Positions 12,830 through 21,443 of a DNA stretch of 64,000 nt are shown here, one piece after another. The stretch covers positions 124,001 through 188,000 of the forward strand of contig CAWCIL010000034.1 of the NCBI GenBank assembly GCA_963795485.1. Direction: 5' to 3'. The notes beneath the pieces are model-generated. The model ran no database searches. It was not told where the DNA came from and saw only the letters and a list, made by a program, of their open reading frames with translations. Position 1 is the stretch's first letter; every line of letters starts with the position of its first letter. The DNA comes from AP-15 sp963795485 (lineage in GTDB: Bacteria; Pseudomonadota; Alphaproteobacteria; ATCC43930; CGMCC-115725). A program made the position numbers and the translations under genes.

Positions 12830-14200
12830 TCAATCTTGCGACGTCAGTCTGCGTCCGTGTTGCCGCAACAGGCCGGTCAGCTCGGCGATGCTGGTCCACT
12901 CCTCGCAGCGATCGACCGCGCGCTCGACCGCGATCGCTCCCTCTGCCGTCAGCACCACCTCGGCGAGCTCGCGGAATTTGGCGCGGATCTCGGCCTCGGC
13001 GAAGGGAAGCTGAAAGTCGCCGCGATGGCTGTCGCAGGAATGCGTGGCCCGGCGGCCGTCGGTCAGGGTCAGGGTCACGCGCGCCGGGCGCAGCCGCGGG
13101 GCCAAGGCGCTCATCGCCGGGTCTTCCTCGACCTGCACGCGATGGCGCAACGCCGCGATGGCCGGATCGTCGAGGGCGCTGTCGTCGAGCGCGGCGAAAC
13201 CCGCATGGCCGCGCACCGCCATCGTCGCCGCCGCGTGCGGCAGCGAGTATTTCGAGGCGAAGTAATTCGGCGGGTCCGGGTTCTTCATGACCGAGGCAAA
13301 GCGATAGGTGGCGACCTCGATGCGTTCGACCTGATCGGCGCGGGGGCGCAATTCGGCCAATGCCGCCGCCAGGCAATCGAGCGCCGGGTGGATCGGGTTG
13401 CAGCAGGCGTAGAGCCGGAAATAGTTGCGGGTGATCTCCCAGCGCGTGCCGAGCTCATCGGTCAGACGGTCCGGCGCGAAGCCGCCGCCGACCAGATGGC
13501 CCAGCGCCTCCTCGATCGCGTCGTCCTGCGCCGTGAACCCGGCTAGCGCCAGCTCGGGGGCGAGCGCGGCGGCAAAGCCGCTCATGCCGCCGGCGATGTT
13601 GAGCGCGGTGGCGCCGGCGACCGCGTTGGTGTAGCTCGGCGTCAGCATCAGCACCGCGGCGATGCGCATCGCGAGGCTGACCCCGGCGGCGTCGAGGCCG
13701 CGCAGCCGCGCCCCCGCCGCAGCCGCCGCCAGCAATGACACCTGCCCGTTCTGGTGCGCCAGTGGCCGCGGCGTGAACCCGCCTGAGATGCGTGCGGCGA
13801 CATCGTAGCCGAGGACGAAGGCGGCAAGCATCTCGCGCCCGGTGCTGCGGACGTGCTCGGCCACCGCCAACACTCCCGGCAGCACCTGCATCGCCGCCTG
13901 GCCCGAGACGAAGCGCAGCCCCTCGCACAGCTCGATCGCGCGCCCGGCGGTGCCGTTCAGCAATGCCGCGGTGCGCGGATCGGCCGCCGCCCAGCCGCGT
14001 GCGTAAATCGTCGCCCCGGTTCCGGCGGTGCTCGCCAGCCGCTCGCGCAGCTGCCGCACCTCGGGCCGCTCCGACCCCGCCAGGATAACGCCCAAGGTAT
14101 CGAGCAGCACCAGCTTTGCATGAAGCTGCACCGGCTCCGGGATCTCCTCCCATTGCGTCCGCGCGACAAACCGCGCCAGTTGTTCGATCTCCTGACCCAT
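12830..14200 (-). CDS. MmgE/PrpD family protein
   Basis: Protein of 456 aa of the 2-methylcitrate dehydratase/cis-aconitate decarboxylase fold. The N-terminal all-helical domain contains the typical KLVLLDTLGVILAGS segment, followed by the smaller alpha/beta lid. Members act on tricarboxylic or related acids, but many in alphaproteobacteria are uncharacterised, and no prpB or prpC gene is nearby, so I do not call it PrpD. It lies 72 bases upstream of the start of lhr on the same strand. A divergent region of 139 bases separates it from cbiD. Confidence 0.85.
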   Translation of the reverse strand: MGQEIEQLARFVARTQWEEIPEPVQLHAKLVLLDTLGVILAGSERPEVRQLRERLASTAGTGATIYARGWAAADPRTAALLNGTAGRAIELCEGLRFVSGQAAMQVLPGVLAVAEHVRSTGREMLAAFVLGYDVAARISGGFTPRPLAHQNGQVSLLAAAAAGARLRGLDAAGVSLAMRIAAVLMLTPSYTNAVAGATALNIAGGMSGFAAALAPELALAGFTAQDDAIEEALGHLVGGGFAPDRLTDELGTRWEITRNYFRLYACCNPIHPALDCLAAALAELRPRADQVERIEVATYRFASVMKNPDPPNYFASKYSLPHAAATMAVRGHAGFAALDDSALDDPAIAALRHRVQVEEDPAMSALAPRLRPARVTLTLTDGRRATHSCDSHRGDFQLPFAEAEIRAKFRELAEVVLTAEGAIAVERAVDRCEEWTSIAELTGLLRQHGRRLTSQD

Positions 14201-14339
14201 GACCCGACAACTCCGTCACCTGCAGCCGAGGGTCGCAGGCGCCATGTCGGTGCCATCTCCTCTCTAGCCGCCCTTCCCGCGCTCGATACGAGGGGTATAT
14301 GGAAAGATCGCATTCCTGGCGAGAAGGTGCGGTTCGGGT

Positions 14340-15441
14340 GTGTCCGCGGATTTGGCGATGGCGCGAGCGCAACAGCGGTTGAGGCGGGGCTGGACGACCG
14401 GGGCTTGCGCGACGGCCGCGGCGTCGGCGGCGTTCGCCGGGCTCGCGACCGGACGGTTTCCCGACCCGGTGACGATCGCGTTGCCGCGTGGCGAATGCCC
14501 GGCCTTTCCCCTGCACCGAACCGAGCTCGGGGACGGGTGGGCTATGGCCTCGGTGCTCAAGGACGCCGGCGACGACCCCGACGTGACCCACGGCGCGGTC
14601 ATCGAGGCCAGGCTCGCCCATGGACCGCCGGGGAGCGGCATCGTCTTCAAGGCCGGCCCGGGCGTCGGCATCGTGACCAAGCCCGGGCTGCCGCTCCCGG
14701 TCGGGGAGCCGGCGATCAACCCCGCGCCGCGCCGGATGATGGCCGACGCCATCCGCAGCCTTGCCGCGGCCCACCGGGCGTCCGCCGATGCGGTAATCGA
14801 GATCGCGGTGCCCGACGGGGAAAAGCTGGCCGAGCGCACCTGGAACCCGCGGCTCGGGATCCTCGGCGGCATCTCGATCCTTGGCACAACCGGGATCGTC
14901 GTGCCCTATTCGTGCTCGGCGTGGATCCATTCGATCCAGCGCGGCATCGACGTCGCTCGCGCGACCGGAGTCCGCCACGTGGTCGGCTGCACCGGCAACA
15001 CCTCGGAACTCGCTGCCCGAGCGTTGCTCGGCCTCGGCGAGGAGGCGATCATCGACATGGGCGATTTCGTCGGCGGGATGCTCAAATACCTGCGGCGGCA
15101 TCCGATCGAGCGGGTGACCGTGGCGGGGGGCTTCGCCAAATTGTCGAAGCTCGCCGGCGGCGCGCTCGACCTGCATTCGAAACGCAGCGGGGTCAGCATG
15201 CCGCGGTTGGCCGGCCATTTGGCCGCGCTTGGCGCGCCCCCCGAAGTGGTGCGGCAGGCGGAACGCGCCAATACCGCGATGGCGGTGCTGACGCTTGGCC
15301 GAAGCGGACCATATCCCGCTCGCCGCCATGATCGCGAACGAGGCGAGGGCGGTGGGCCAGCAGGTGCTGGGCGACGCGCCGATCGCACTCGATGTCCTGG
15401 TCTTCGATCGCCAGGGCCGCCTCGCCGGCCGCAGCGGCTGA
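14340..15441 (+). CDS. cbiD: cobalt-precorrin-5B C1-methyltransferase CbiD, with a +1 frameshift
   Basis: CbiD methylates C1 of cobalt-precorrin-5B in corrin synthesis. The N-terminal RRGWTTGACATAAASAA block and the glycine-rich GIGTVT-like GVGIVTKPGLPLPVGEPAIN are intact, as are ILGGISILGTTGIV and the conserved FVGGMLKYLRRHP. After ANTAMAVLTL the frame breaks: one extra G around 15297-15298 shifts it. Removing that base restores LAEADHIPLAAMIANEA and the rest to a TGA at 15439-15441, giving about 366 aa, a normal CbiD length. The start is GTG 14340. No other cobalamin gene is adjacent. I favour a sequence error over a pseudogene because the shifted tail is still well conserved. Confidence 0.85.
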
Positions 15442-15504
15442 TCGCGGAACTCGGATTTTGCCCTTCTGACATGCCTTCTCGCACCGAGCGACGCGCTGAC
15501 GAAA

Positions 15505-16780
15505 TTGGGGCTGCGGCGGCGCGGATTGCCCGGGCTGCTCAACGCGCGGCTGCCGTTCTTTTACGGCTGGATCGTGCTCGGGTCTTTGTGCTGCGCCGGG
15601 TTTTCGCGACAGGGTGGTGCGGTCGCCACGCTGTCGGTCTTTGTCGAGCCGCTGACCCGCCAGTTCGGCTGGTCGCGCACCGCCTTGTCGGGCGCGGTGT
15701 CGCTCGGCGGCGTCTTGGCGGCATTGTCGTCGCCCTTGATCGGGCCGCTGCTCGATCGCCACGGCTCGAGGCTGGCATTGTGCCTGGCCGTGCTCGGGCA
15801 CCGGGGTGGCGATGCTGCTCCTGTCGCTGACCAACTCGCTCCTGGTCTTCTATCTGCTGTTCTGCGTCGCGCGGATGAATTGGGCCGGGCCGTTCGAGCT
15901 CGGCATCTACAGCACGCTCAACAACTGGTTCGTCGCCCGCCGCGCCCTTGCCACCTCGATCGCGACGGTGGCGCAGATGGCGGGGCTGGTGGCGATGCCG
16001 CTGATCGCCCAGCTGGCGATGCGGCATCATACCTGGCGCGCCGGATGGCTGGCGCTCGGAGTGAGCGTTCTGGCAATCGGCTTTGTGCCGGTCTGGCTCG
16101 TCATGGTGCGGCGGCCGGAGGATCTGGGGCTCCAGCCCGACCGCCGGACAGAGCCGGCCCCGGACGGCGGCGAGCGGACGACGCTGGCCGAGCCGAGTTT
16201 CACCAGAAGGCAGGCGGTCCGCACGTCGGCATTCTGGCTGCTGCTGCTCTATACCGTGCTGGTCTACCCGGTGCAGGCCGGGGTCAGCCTGCATCAGGCG
16301 GCCAATCTGATCGAGAGGGGCATTTCCGCCACCACCGCGGCGGCGATCGTCAGCCTGTTCTCGCTGATGTCGGGGGTAGCGAGCGCCGGCTGCAGCCTGC
16401 TGCCGCGCTCGCTGCCGATCAAGTACCCGCTGGCGCTGACCGGGGCGATGCTCGCCGCCGGCACGATGCTGATGATCGGCATTTCGTCGGTGCTGGAGGG
16501 TGCGGTTGCCGCCGCTGTCTTCGGTTTCGGCATCGGCGGCATGCTGACCTTGCTGCCGATCTCCTGGGCCGATTATTTCGGCCGGGCCAATTACGGCGCG
16601 ATCCGCGGCCTCTCGCTGTCGGCGCAGGTGCTGGCCCAGGCCGCGGGCCCGCTGATGTCGGGCGCGATGCGCGACTGGACCGGGAGCTACGTGCGCTCGC
16701 TCGAATGCTTCGCGGCGCTGTCCGGGCTCAGCATCCTGGCGGCGCTAACGGCGCGGCCGCCGCGCCAGAGGGCGGACTGA
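15505..16780 (+). CDS. MFS transporter, with a +1 frameshift
   Basis: Twelve-helix major facilitator carrier, about 424 aa once one extra base is removed. The N-terminal part (FFYGWIVLGSLCCAGFSRQG) and the loop motif LIGPLLDRHGSRLAL are in one frame up to 15795. A run GGG at 15796-15798, where GG is expected, shifts the frame, and the rest (GTGVAMLLLSLTNSLLVFY onward) continues in the next frame to 16780. The start is uncertain: TTG 15505 is the first conventional one, but the frame is open further upstream. It follows cbiD by 63 bases, which also has a +1 shift. Substrate unknown. Confidence 0.75.
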
Positions 16781-16795
16781 GCCTGCGATCCGGGT

Positions 16796-17416
16796 CTAGC
16801 TGCGCCGCGGTGCGCCCGCCTTGTCGAGCAGCTGCTCCAGCACCTCGTAGGGCTGCGCGCCGACGACGCCGTACCGCGCCGCGACAAAGGTCGGGACCCC
16901 GGTGACGCCGTAGGCGTGCGATTTTGCCCAGTCGGCATCGACCGCATCCTTGAACCGGCGCTCGCTTAAGACGGCGCCCGCCTCCTCGCCGGAAAGCCCG
17001 ACCGACTGCGCGATCTCGATCAGGATGTCGGGGTCGCCGATGTTGCGCGCATCGACGAAATAGGCCCGGTAGAGCGCGTCGTGGAGCGCTTCGCCGCCCG
17101 GCTGGGTGTCGGCCCATTTGCCCAATTCCTGGGCGAGGCGGCTGTTGTAGCTATGGGTGCGCCGGCCATAGGGCAGCCCCTCGGCGTCCATCAGGGTTTT
17201 CATCCGGACATACATCGCCTCGGGGTCGACGTTGCGCCCGGCATAAAGCTCCGCCATCGAGCGGCCCTCGGCGGGCGTTTCGGGATGCAGCGGAAAATGC
17301 ACCAGCTTGGTCTCGACCTCGAACGCCCGCTTCAGCTTTTCAATACGCACGGTACTGAGATAGCACCACGGTCAGACGTAGTCGGTGAAGATTTCCAGGG
17401 TGATCGGCTCTGCCAT
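16796..17416 (-). CDS. candidate selenoprotein: DsbA/FrnE-family thiol oxidoreductase with U-P-W-C active site
   Basis: Thioredoxin-fold oxidoreductase of the DsbA/FrnE (2-hydroxychromene-2-carboxylate isomerase-like) group, 206 residues if the TGA at 17374-17372 is read as selenocysteine. Residues 1-14 (MAEPITLEIFTDYV) form the first beta strand. Codon 15 is TGA exactly where the first Cys of C-P-W-C belongs, followed in the same frame by P16-W17-C18 and the complete family domain, including the cis-proline loop TGVPTFV. No base shift is needed. A 7-bp hairpin with a G in loop position 2 starts 14 nt after the TGA. Without readthrough the product is a 14-residue peptide, or an N-terminally truncated protein starting at internal codons. 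Alternatives are a nonsense mutation or a base-call error. Neighbours are unrelated; sel genes are not in the window. Confidence 0.75.
17340..17374 (-). promoter_or_regulatory. putative bacterial SECIS element with its UGA codon
   Basis: On the minus strand the UGA (17374-17372) is followed by 13 nt and then a perfect 7-bp stem, UCAGUAC (17358-17352) with GUAUUGA (17346-17340), including one G-U pair. It closes a 5-nt loop CGUGC (17351-17347). The loop starts at the 21st base after UGA and has G at its second position followed by U. As I recall the bSECIS consensus, it requires a G in the first two loop positions and a UGA-to-loop distance of about 16-37 nt; this hairpin satisfies both. It lies inside the coding sequence, as bacterial SECIS elements do. 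Confidence 0.6.
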
Positions 17417-17583
17417 CGACGGGATCCCGGTCCGGTTGTCGAGCCTCATCTTAGTCCTACTCGGACAAAGCGGCAAAGGGGGGACGCGGCAGCGCGGTTT
17501 CCGCCCCATCGCGCCGAATCCGGTGCCGAGCCCGCGGGTGAGGGCGTTAAGCTGTCGGTGCGCAACATTTCGGAGGTAAGCCG

Positions 17584-17991
17584 ATGCCGACCGCGGTCGA
17601 AGACAAGGACGCCATCCGCGAGCTGATGGCCGAATATTGCTTCCGTCTCGATGATGGCCGCTATGACGACATGGCGGCATTGTTCACCGAAGACGGCACC
17701 TGGGACACCGCGTTCGGCAAGGCGACCGGACGGGGGCCGATCGCCGACTTGGCGCGCAGCATCCGGGCACGGGCCGGCGCGGAACGGCCACGCGCGGCGC
17801 ATCTCGTCACCAACATCGTCATTGCGCTCGACGGGGACCGGACCGAGGCGCGCTCCAACTGGGTGGTCATGCAGAATAGCCCGCAGGGGCCGAAGATCGG
17901 CTCGGGCGGAGCCTATGCCGACCGGATTGTCCAGCGCAACGGCCGCTGGCTGTTCGATTACCGCCGGATCGATCGTTTCATCGCCGGCTGA
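17584..17991 (+). CDS. SnoaL/NTF2-like family protein
   Basis: Small cone-fold protein of 135 aa, full length for SnoaL_4-type NTF2-like proteins. The N-terminus (IRELMAEYCFRLDDGRYDDM) and the following LFTEDGTWD are family hallmarks; members are cyclases, isomerases, dehydratase subunits or simple binding proteins. ATG 17584 is preceded by CGGAGGTAAGCCG, a strong ribosome binding site. It is divergent from the putative selenoprotein with 167 bases between them. The conserved polar residues for a specific reaction cannot be assigned, so only the fold is called. Confidence 0.82.
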   Translation: MPTAVEDKDAIRELMAEYCFRLDDGRYDDMAALFTEDGTWDTAFGKATGRGPIADLARSIRARAGAERPRAAHLVTNIVIALDGDRTEARSNWVVMQNSPQGPKIGSGGAYADRIVQRNGRWLFDYRRIDRFIAG

Positions 17992-18057
17992 ACGTCCTCT
18001 CCCGAAGGAACCGCGCCGCCGCATCGGCAAAGCGGCGGCCGGAGCTGCCGCGCCGCC

Positions 18058-19710
18058 TCAGATTGCCCGAATGTCGCTGTCCTTGGTCTCGCGCAGGAAC
18101 AGCACACCGACGACGAGCGTCGTTGCGGCGATCGCGATCGGATACCACAGGCCGAGGTATATGTTTCCGGTGACCGCCACGATGGCAAAGGCGATCGCCG
18201 GCAGAAACCCGCCGAGACCATTGCCGATATGATCGGGCAGCGCCAGCGAAGCGTCGCGGCTACGGGCCGGGAACAGCTCGACCAGCATCGCCGCAATCGG
18301 TGCATAGACCAGGGTCACGTAGCTCATCAGAATGACGAGAAGGACGACCACCCTGCCGTGGTTGATCCGAGCCGGATCGGCCTGCGGCTTATAGCCCGCG
18401 GTCTTCAACGCCTCCGCCAGGGCCTTGGTAAAGGCCGGAGCTTGCGTCGCGGCATCCGGCGCCTCGGGGTCATAGCTGGCGACCACCGCCGCTGCGATTT
18501 TGATCTGTGCCGAGCTGCCGGGCGGTGCCGCCTCGCTGCGGTAGGGAATGCCGCGAGCGGCGAGCGCGCCTTTGGCGATGTCGCACGCGGATTTTGCCGC
18601 GCCGACCGGGTCGAGCAGCCGCGGGCATTGGTCGGGATCGGCGACGACGACGACCGGGGAAGCGGTGATCGCCGCTTCGAGCGCCGGGTTGGCGTAATGG
18701 GTGATCGCCTTGAACAATGGCAGATATGTCGTAACCGCGAGCAGGCAGCCCAACATGATGATCGGCTTGCGGCCGAACCGGTCCGACAGCCAGCCGAACA
18801 GGATGAAGAGGGGAGTGCCGATCGCCAGCGCCGCGGCGATCATCAAAATGGCCGTGGTCGGCTCGACCTTCAGCGTCCGGGTCAAAAAATAGAGCGCGTA
18901 AAACTGGCCGCAATACCACACGACTCCTTGTCCCGCCGTCCCGCCGAACAGGGCGATCAGGAAAAGCTTCCGGTCGTGCTTCCGGGCGAAGTCGTCGGCC
19001 GGCGGCGCCGAGGATCCCCTTCCTTGCCTCGCTACCTGCTGAGACAGCGGCGATTTGCCGAGGCGCAAGCGGATGTAGAGCGAGACCGCCAGCAGCACGA
19101 TCGACAGCAGAAACGGGATGCGCCAGCCCCACGCCTCGAAGCTGTTGGCGCCGATCCATTCGCGGCAGCCAAGGATGACGAGCAGGGACAACAGCAGGCC
19201 GAGGGTCGCCGTCGTTTGAACCCACGAGGAGTAGAGCCCGCGCTTGGCGTCCGGCGCATGCTCGGCGACGCGGACCGCCGCACCGCCATATTCGCCGCCC
19301 AGCGCCAAGCCTTGCCCAAGACGCAGCAGGATCAGGATCACCGGGGCGATCACGCCGATCGTGGCATAGCCGGGCAGCAGGCCGACGAGGAAGGTCGACA
19401 CCGCCATGATCGCGGTCGCGACCAGAAAGACAGAATTGCGACCGACCAGCTCGCCGATCCGCCCGAAGATGACGGTGCCGAAAGGCCGAACCGCGAACCC
19501 CGCGGCAAAGGCGAGCAGTGCGAAAATAAAGCTCGCTGCTGGATTGGCCGCAGAAAAGTAAACTTTGCCGATGGTCGCGGCGAGCGAGCCGTAAAGAAAA
19601 AAATCGTACCATTCGAAAACGGCGCCGAGCGAGATGACGAAAATGACCGTCCGCGTCTCACCCCTCATGCCGCCGATCAGGCCGCGCCGCGCCGCCGGGA
19701 CGTTGGCCAT
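18058..19710 (-). CDS. MHS-family MFS transporter with large inserted loop
   Basis: Metabolite:H+ symporter-type carrier, 550 aa. It has the MHS hallmark AVFEWYDFFLYGSLA near the N-terminus, FGRIGELVGRNSVF (loop 2-3) and RLGQGLALGGEYGGAAV. In the C-terminal half, after ALEAAITASPVVVV, there is an extra soluble segment of about 100 residues before the last helices (VVVLLVILMSYVTLVYAPI). This explains the length above the usual 430 aa. The start at ATG 19710 has GGGGGAGAGC before it; a start 63 bases upstream is less likely. Family substrates include alpha-ketoglutarate, proline and shikimate; this one is unassigned. Confidence 0.85.
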   Translation of the reverse strand: MANVPAARRGLIGGMRGETRTVIFVISLGAVFEWYDFFLYGSLAATIGKVYFSAANPAASFIFALLAFAAGFAVRPFGTVIFGRIGELVGRNSVFLVATAIMAVSTFLVGLLPGYATIGVIAPVILILLRLGQGLALGGEYGGAAVRVAEHAPDAKRGLYSSWVQTTATLGLLLSLLVILGCREWIGANSFEAWGWRIPFLLSIVLLAVSLYIRLRLGKSPLSQQVARQGRGSSAPPADDFARKHDRKLFLIALFGGTAGQGVVWYCGQFYALYFLTRTLKVEPTTAILMIAAALAIGTPLFILFGWLSDRFGRKPIIMLGCLLAVTTYLPLFKAITHYANPALEAAITASPVVVVADPDQCPRLLDPVGAAKSACDIAKGALAARGIPYRSEAAPPGSSAQIKIAAAVVASYDPEAPDAATQAPAFTKALAEALKTAGYKPQADPARINHGRVVVLLVILMSYVTLVYAPIAAMLVELFPARSRDASLALPDHIGNGLGGFLPAIAFAIVAVTGNIYLGLWYPIAIAATTLVVGVLFLRETKDSDIRAI

Positions 19711-19968
19711 GCTCTCCCCCACTACCGGCTGTCGTCGTTTGCGATTCGGCCGTCGGCCGTCCCCCCAGGCCACGCAAAGCGGCCACGATCGCCAAGAAAA
19801 TACCGCAAGGGGGGGTTGGTAGAAAAGGGTTGCCTGCCGCCGATCGCCTTCGGCGCTTATCCAACGTGCCGCCGCGTCGCCAATCCTGGGGGAGGATCGC
19901 CGGCTCGGCGGTCGATCGTCTCTCTATCGCCTCGCCGCTAGACCGCTCGCTTTGCCGAGCACGTGAAG

Positions 19969-20175
19969 TTACTTGCCGAGCAGCGCCAGCATCGACGGCG
20001 GGATCGGTTCGTCGAGCACGTGGTCGTAAAGCGCATGCAGCAGCTCGCCGCCATCCGATTTTCCGGCGAGAAAGGCGACGATCCGCCCCTCGACGCCAGT
20101 TGCTGCCGGCTTTTCCCGGGGCGGGCCGCAGCGATGGCTCGGCACGAACATCACCAGCTTTCTATATTCGCTCAT
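19969..20175 (-). CDS. small protein with NepR-like motif, 68 aa
   Basis: Short protein whose C-terminal half, GELLHALYDHVLDEPIPPSM followed by LALL, closely resembles the anti-sigma factor NepR core (L-x-x-L-Y-D-x-V-x-x-E-P-I-P-x-x-x-x-x-L-L). NepR binds the general-stress sigma factor EcfG and is released by PhyR. No phyR or ecfG gene is in the window, so it could equally be an orphan NepR paralogue or a chance match in a short helical protein. ATG 20175 is chosen because the similarity begins after it; the frame is open further upstream. A TGTTACA-containing repeat sits just upstream of the start. Confidence 0.45.
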   Translation of the reverse strand: MSEYRKLVMFVPSHRCGPPREKPAATGVEGRIVAFLAGKSDGGELLHALYDHVLDEPIPPSMLALLGK

Positions 20176-20181
20176 CGTGTC

Positions 20182-20265
20182 ACACTCTGTAACATACCAG
20201 TTGGAGTAAGGCAAGTTCCTCAGGCTCGGGCCCGATATATGACAGCATGCAAACACTTTGTAACA
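20182..20265. promoter_or_regulatory. pair of 13-bp direct repeats upstream of the NepR-like gene
   Basis: The sequence ACACTCTGTAACA at 20182-20194 recurs as ACACTTTGTAACA at 20253-20265, a single mismatch, 71 bases apart. Read on the minus strand these are TGTTACAGAGTGT and TGTTACAAAGTGT, the proximal copy ending a few bases before the ATG at 20175. The region is AT-richer than its surroundings and lies between divergent genes. It looks like a pair of regulator binding sites; the regulator is unknown. Confidence 0.4.
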
Positions 20266-20450
20266 GAACATCGATCCTCGCATTCGCGCCGTGTCGATAT
20301 GCGTCGTTCGCATGGAACCTCGCGTGATCCCGCGCCTCGGCCTCGCCAGCGGACGGCCAGCGAACCCGCTTTGGGCAAGCGTCGGCGCAGGCGGCAGCCC
20401 CCTCTAAATTCGCCGCCTGATTTCGCTGGGGGGAAAGGGGACCATCGGTC

Positions 20451-21443
20451 ATGACCGGGATGCGGTTGGCGGTTGGGTTCAGCGCTCTGCTGTTGGCGGC
20501 TTGCGGCTCGTCAGCGCACGCGGCGCAAACTGTCAGGTTCGGCACCGACTGGAAGGCCGAGGCCGAGCACGGCGGCTACTACGAGGCGATCGCCACCGGC
20601 ATCTACCGGCGCTACGGCCTCAATGTCGAATTGCGGCAGGGCGGCCCGCAGGTCAATCACGCGCAACTGCTCGCCGCCGGCAGGCTCGACTTTATGATCG
20701 CAACGAACTCGTTCGTTCCGCTCAACTTCGTGCACGAGAACATCCCGATGGTCGCGGTGGCCGCGATGTTCCAGAAGGACCCCTCGGTGCTGATCGCCCA
20801 TCCGGGCCAGGGCGACGACAGCTTTGCCGCGCTCAAAGGCAAGCCGATCATGATTGGCTCGGACACCCAAGTCGGCAGCTGGATCTTTTTGAAGAAGAAA
20901 TTCGGATATACCGACGCCCAGATCCGGCCCTACGCCTTTAGCGTGGCGCCGTTCCTCGCCAATCCCCAAGCGATCCAGCAGGGTTATCTGTCGAGCGAGC
21001 CCTTCACGATCGAGCAGCATGGGGTCAAGCCGGTCGTGCTGCTGCTCGCCGATGCCGGCTATTCGAGCTATAGCTCGCTGATCGAGACCTCGAAGAAGCT
21101 GGTTCACGACAACTCCGATCTGGTGCAGCGCTTTGTCGACGCCAGCATCGAGGGCTGGCATCGGTATCTCTATGGCGACCCGGCGCCGGCCAACGCGCTG
21201 ATCAAGCGCGACAACCCGGAGATGACCGACGCGCTCTTGGCCTACGGCCTCGCCAAGCTCAAGGAGCACGGCATCGTCGACAGCGGTGATGCCAAGAGCT
21301 ACGGGATCGGGGCGATGACGGATGCACGCTGGCGCGATTTCTTCGACACGATGTCCAGCGCCGGGGTCTACCCGAAACATATGGACTACCAAAAGGCCTA
21401 CACCCTCGAATTTGTCGACAAGAAGTTCGGGATGAAGCCCTGA
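20451..21443 (+). CDS. ABC transporter substrate-binding lipoprotein, NMT1/THI5-like
   Basis: Periplasmic binding protein of 330 aa for a NitT/TauT-class importer. The N-terminus is a lipoprotein signal with lipobox LLLAAC (Cys18). The mature part starts VRFGTDWKAEAEHGGYYEAIATGIY, typical of NMT1-like proteins that bind pyrimidine, sulfonate or similar ligands. It is first of three genes for a complete importer (binding protein, ATPase, permease at 20451-23259). The stop TGA overlaps the probable CTG start of the ATPase. Ligand cannot be assigned from sequence. Confidence 0.87.
   Translation: MTGMRLAVGFSALLLAACGSSAHAAQTVRFGTDWKAEAEHGGYYEAIATGIYRRYGLNVELRQGGPQVNHAQLLAAGRLDFMIATNSFVPLNFVHENIPMVAVAAMFQKDPSVLIAHPGQGDDSFAALKGKPIMIGSDTQVGSWIFLKKKFGYTDAQIRPYAFSVAPFLANPQAIQQGYLSSEPFTIEQHGVKPVVLLLADAGYSSYSSLIETSKKLVHDNSDLVQRFVDASIEGWHRYLYGDPAPANALIKRDNPEMTDALLAYGLAKLKEHGIVDSGDAKSYGIGAMTDARWRDFFDTMSSAGVYPKHMDYQKAYTLEFVDKKFGMKP

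Noticed and set aside
17353..17371. Alternative hairpin GGUGCU/AGUACC directly after the TGA as SECIS
   Set aside because: Its loop (AUCUC) has no G and starts only 11 nt after the UGA, too close. The UCAGUAC/GUAUUGA hairpin fits better.
20195..20225. EcfG-type promoter (GGAAC-N16/17-CGTT) before the NepR-like gene
   Set aside because: GGAAC is present on the minus strand, but the following GTT is about 20 bases away with no proper CGTT.
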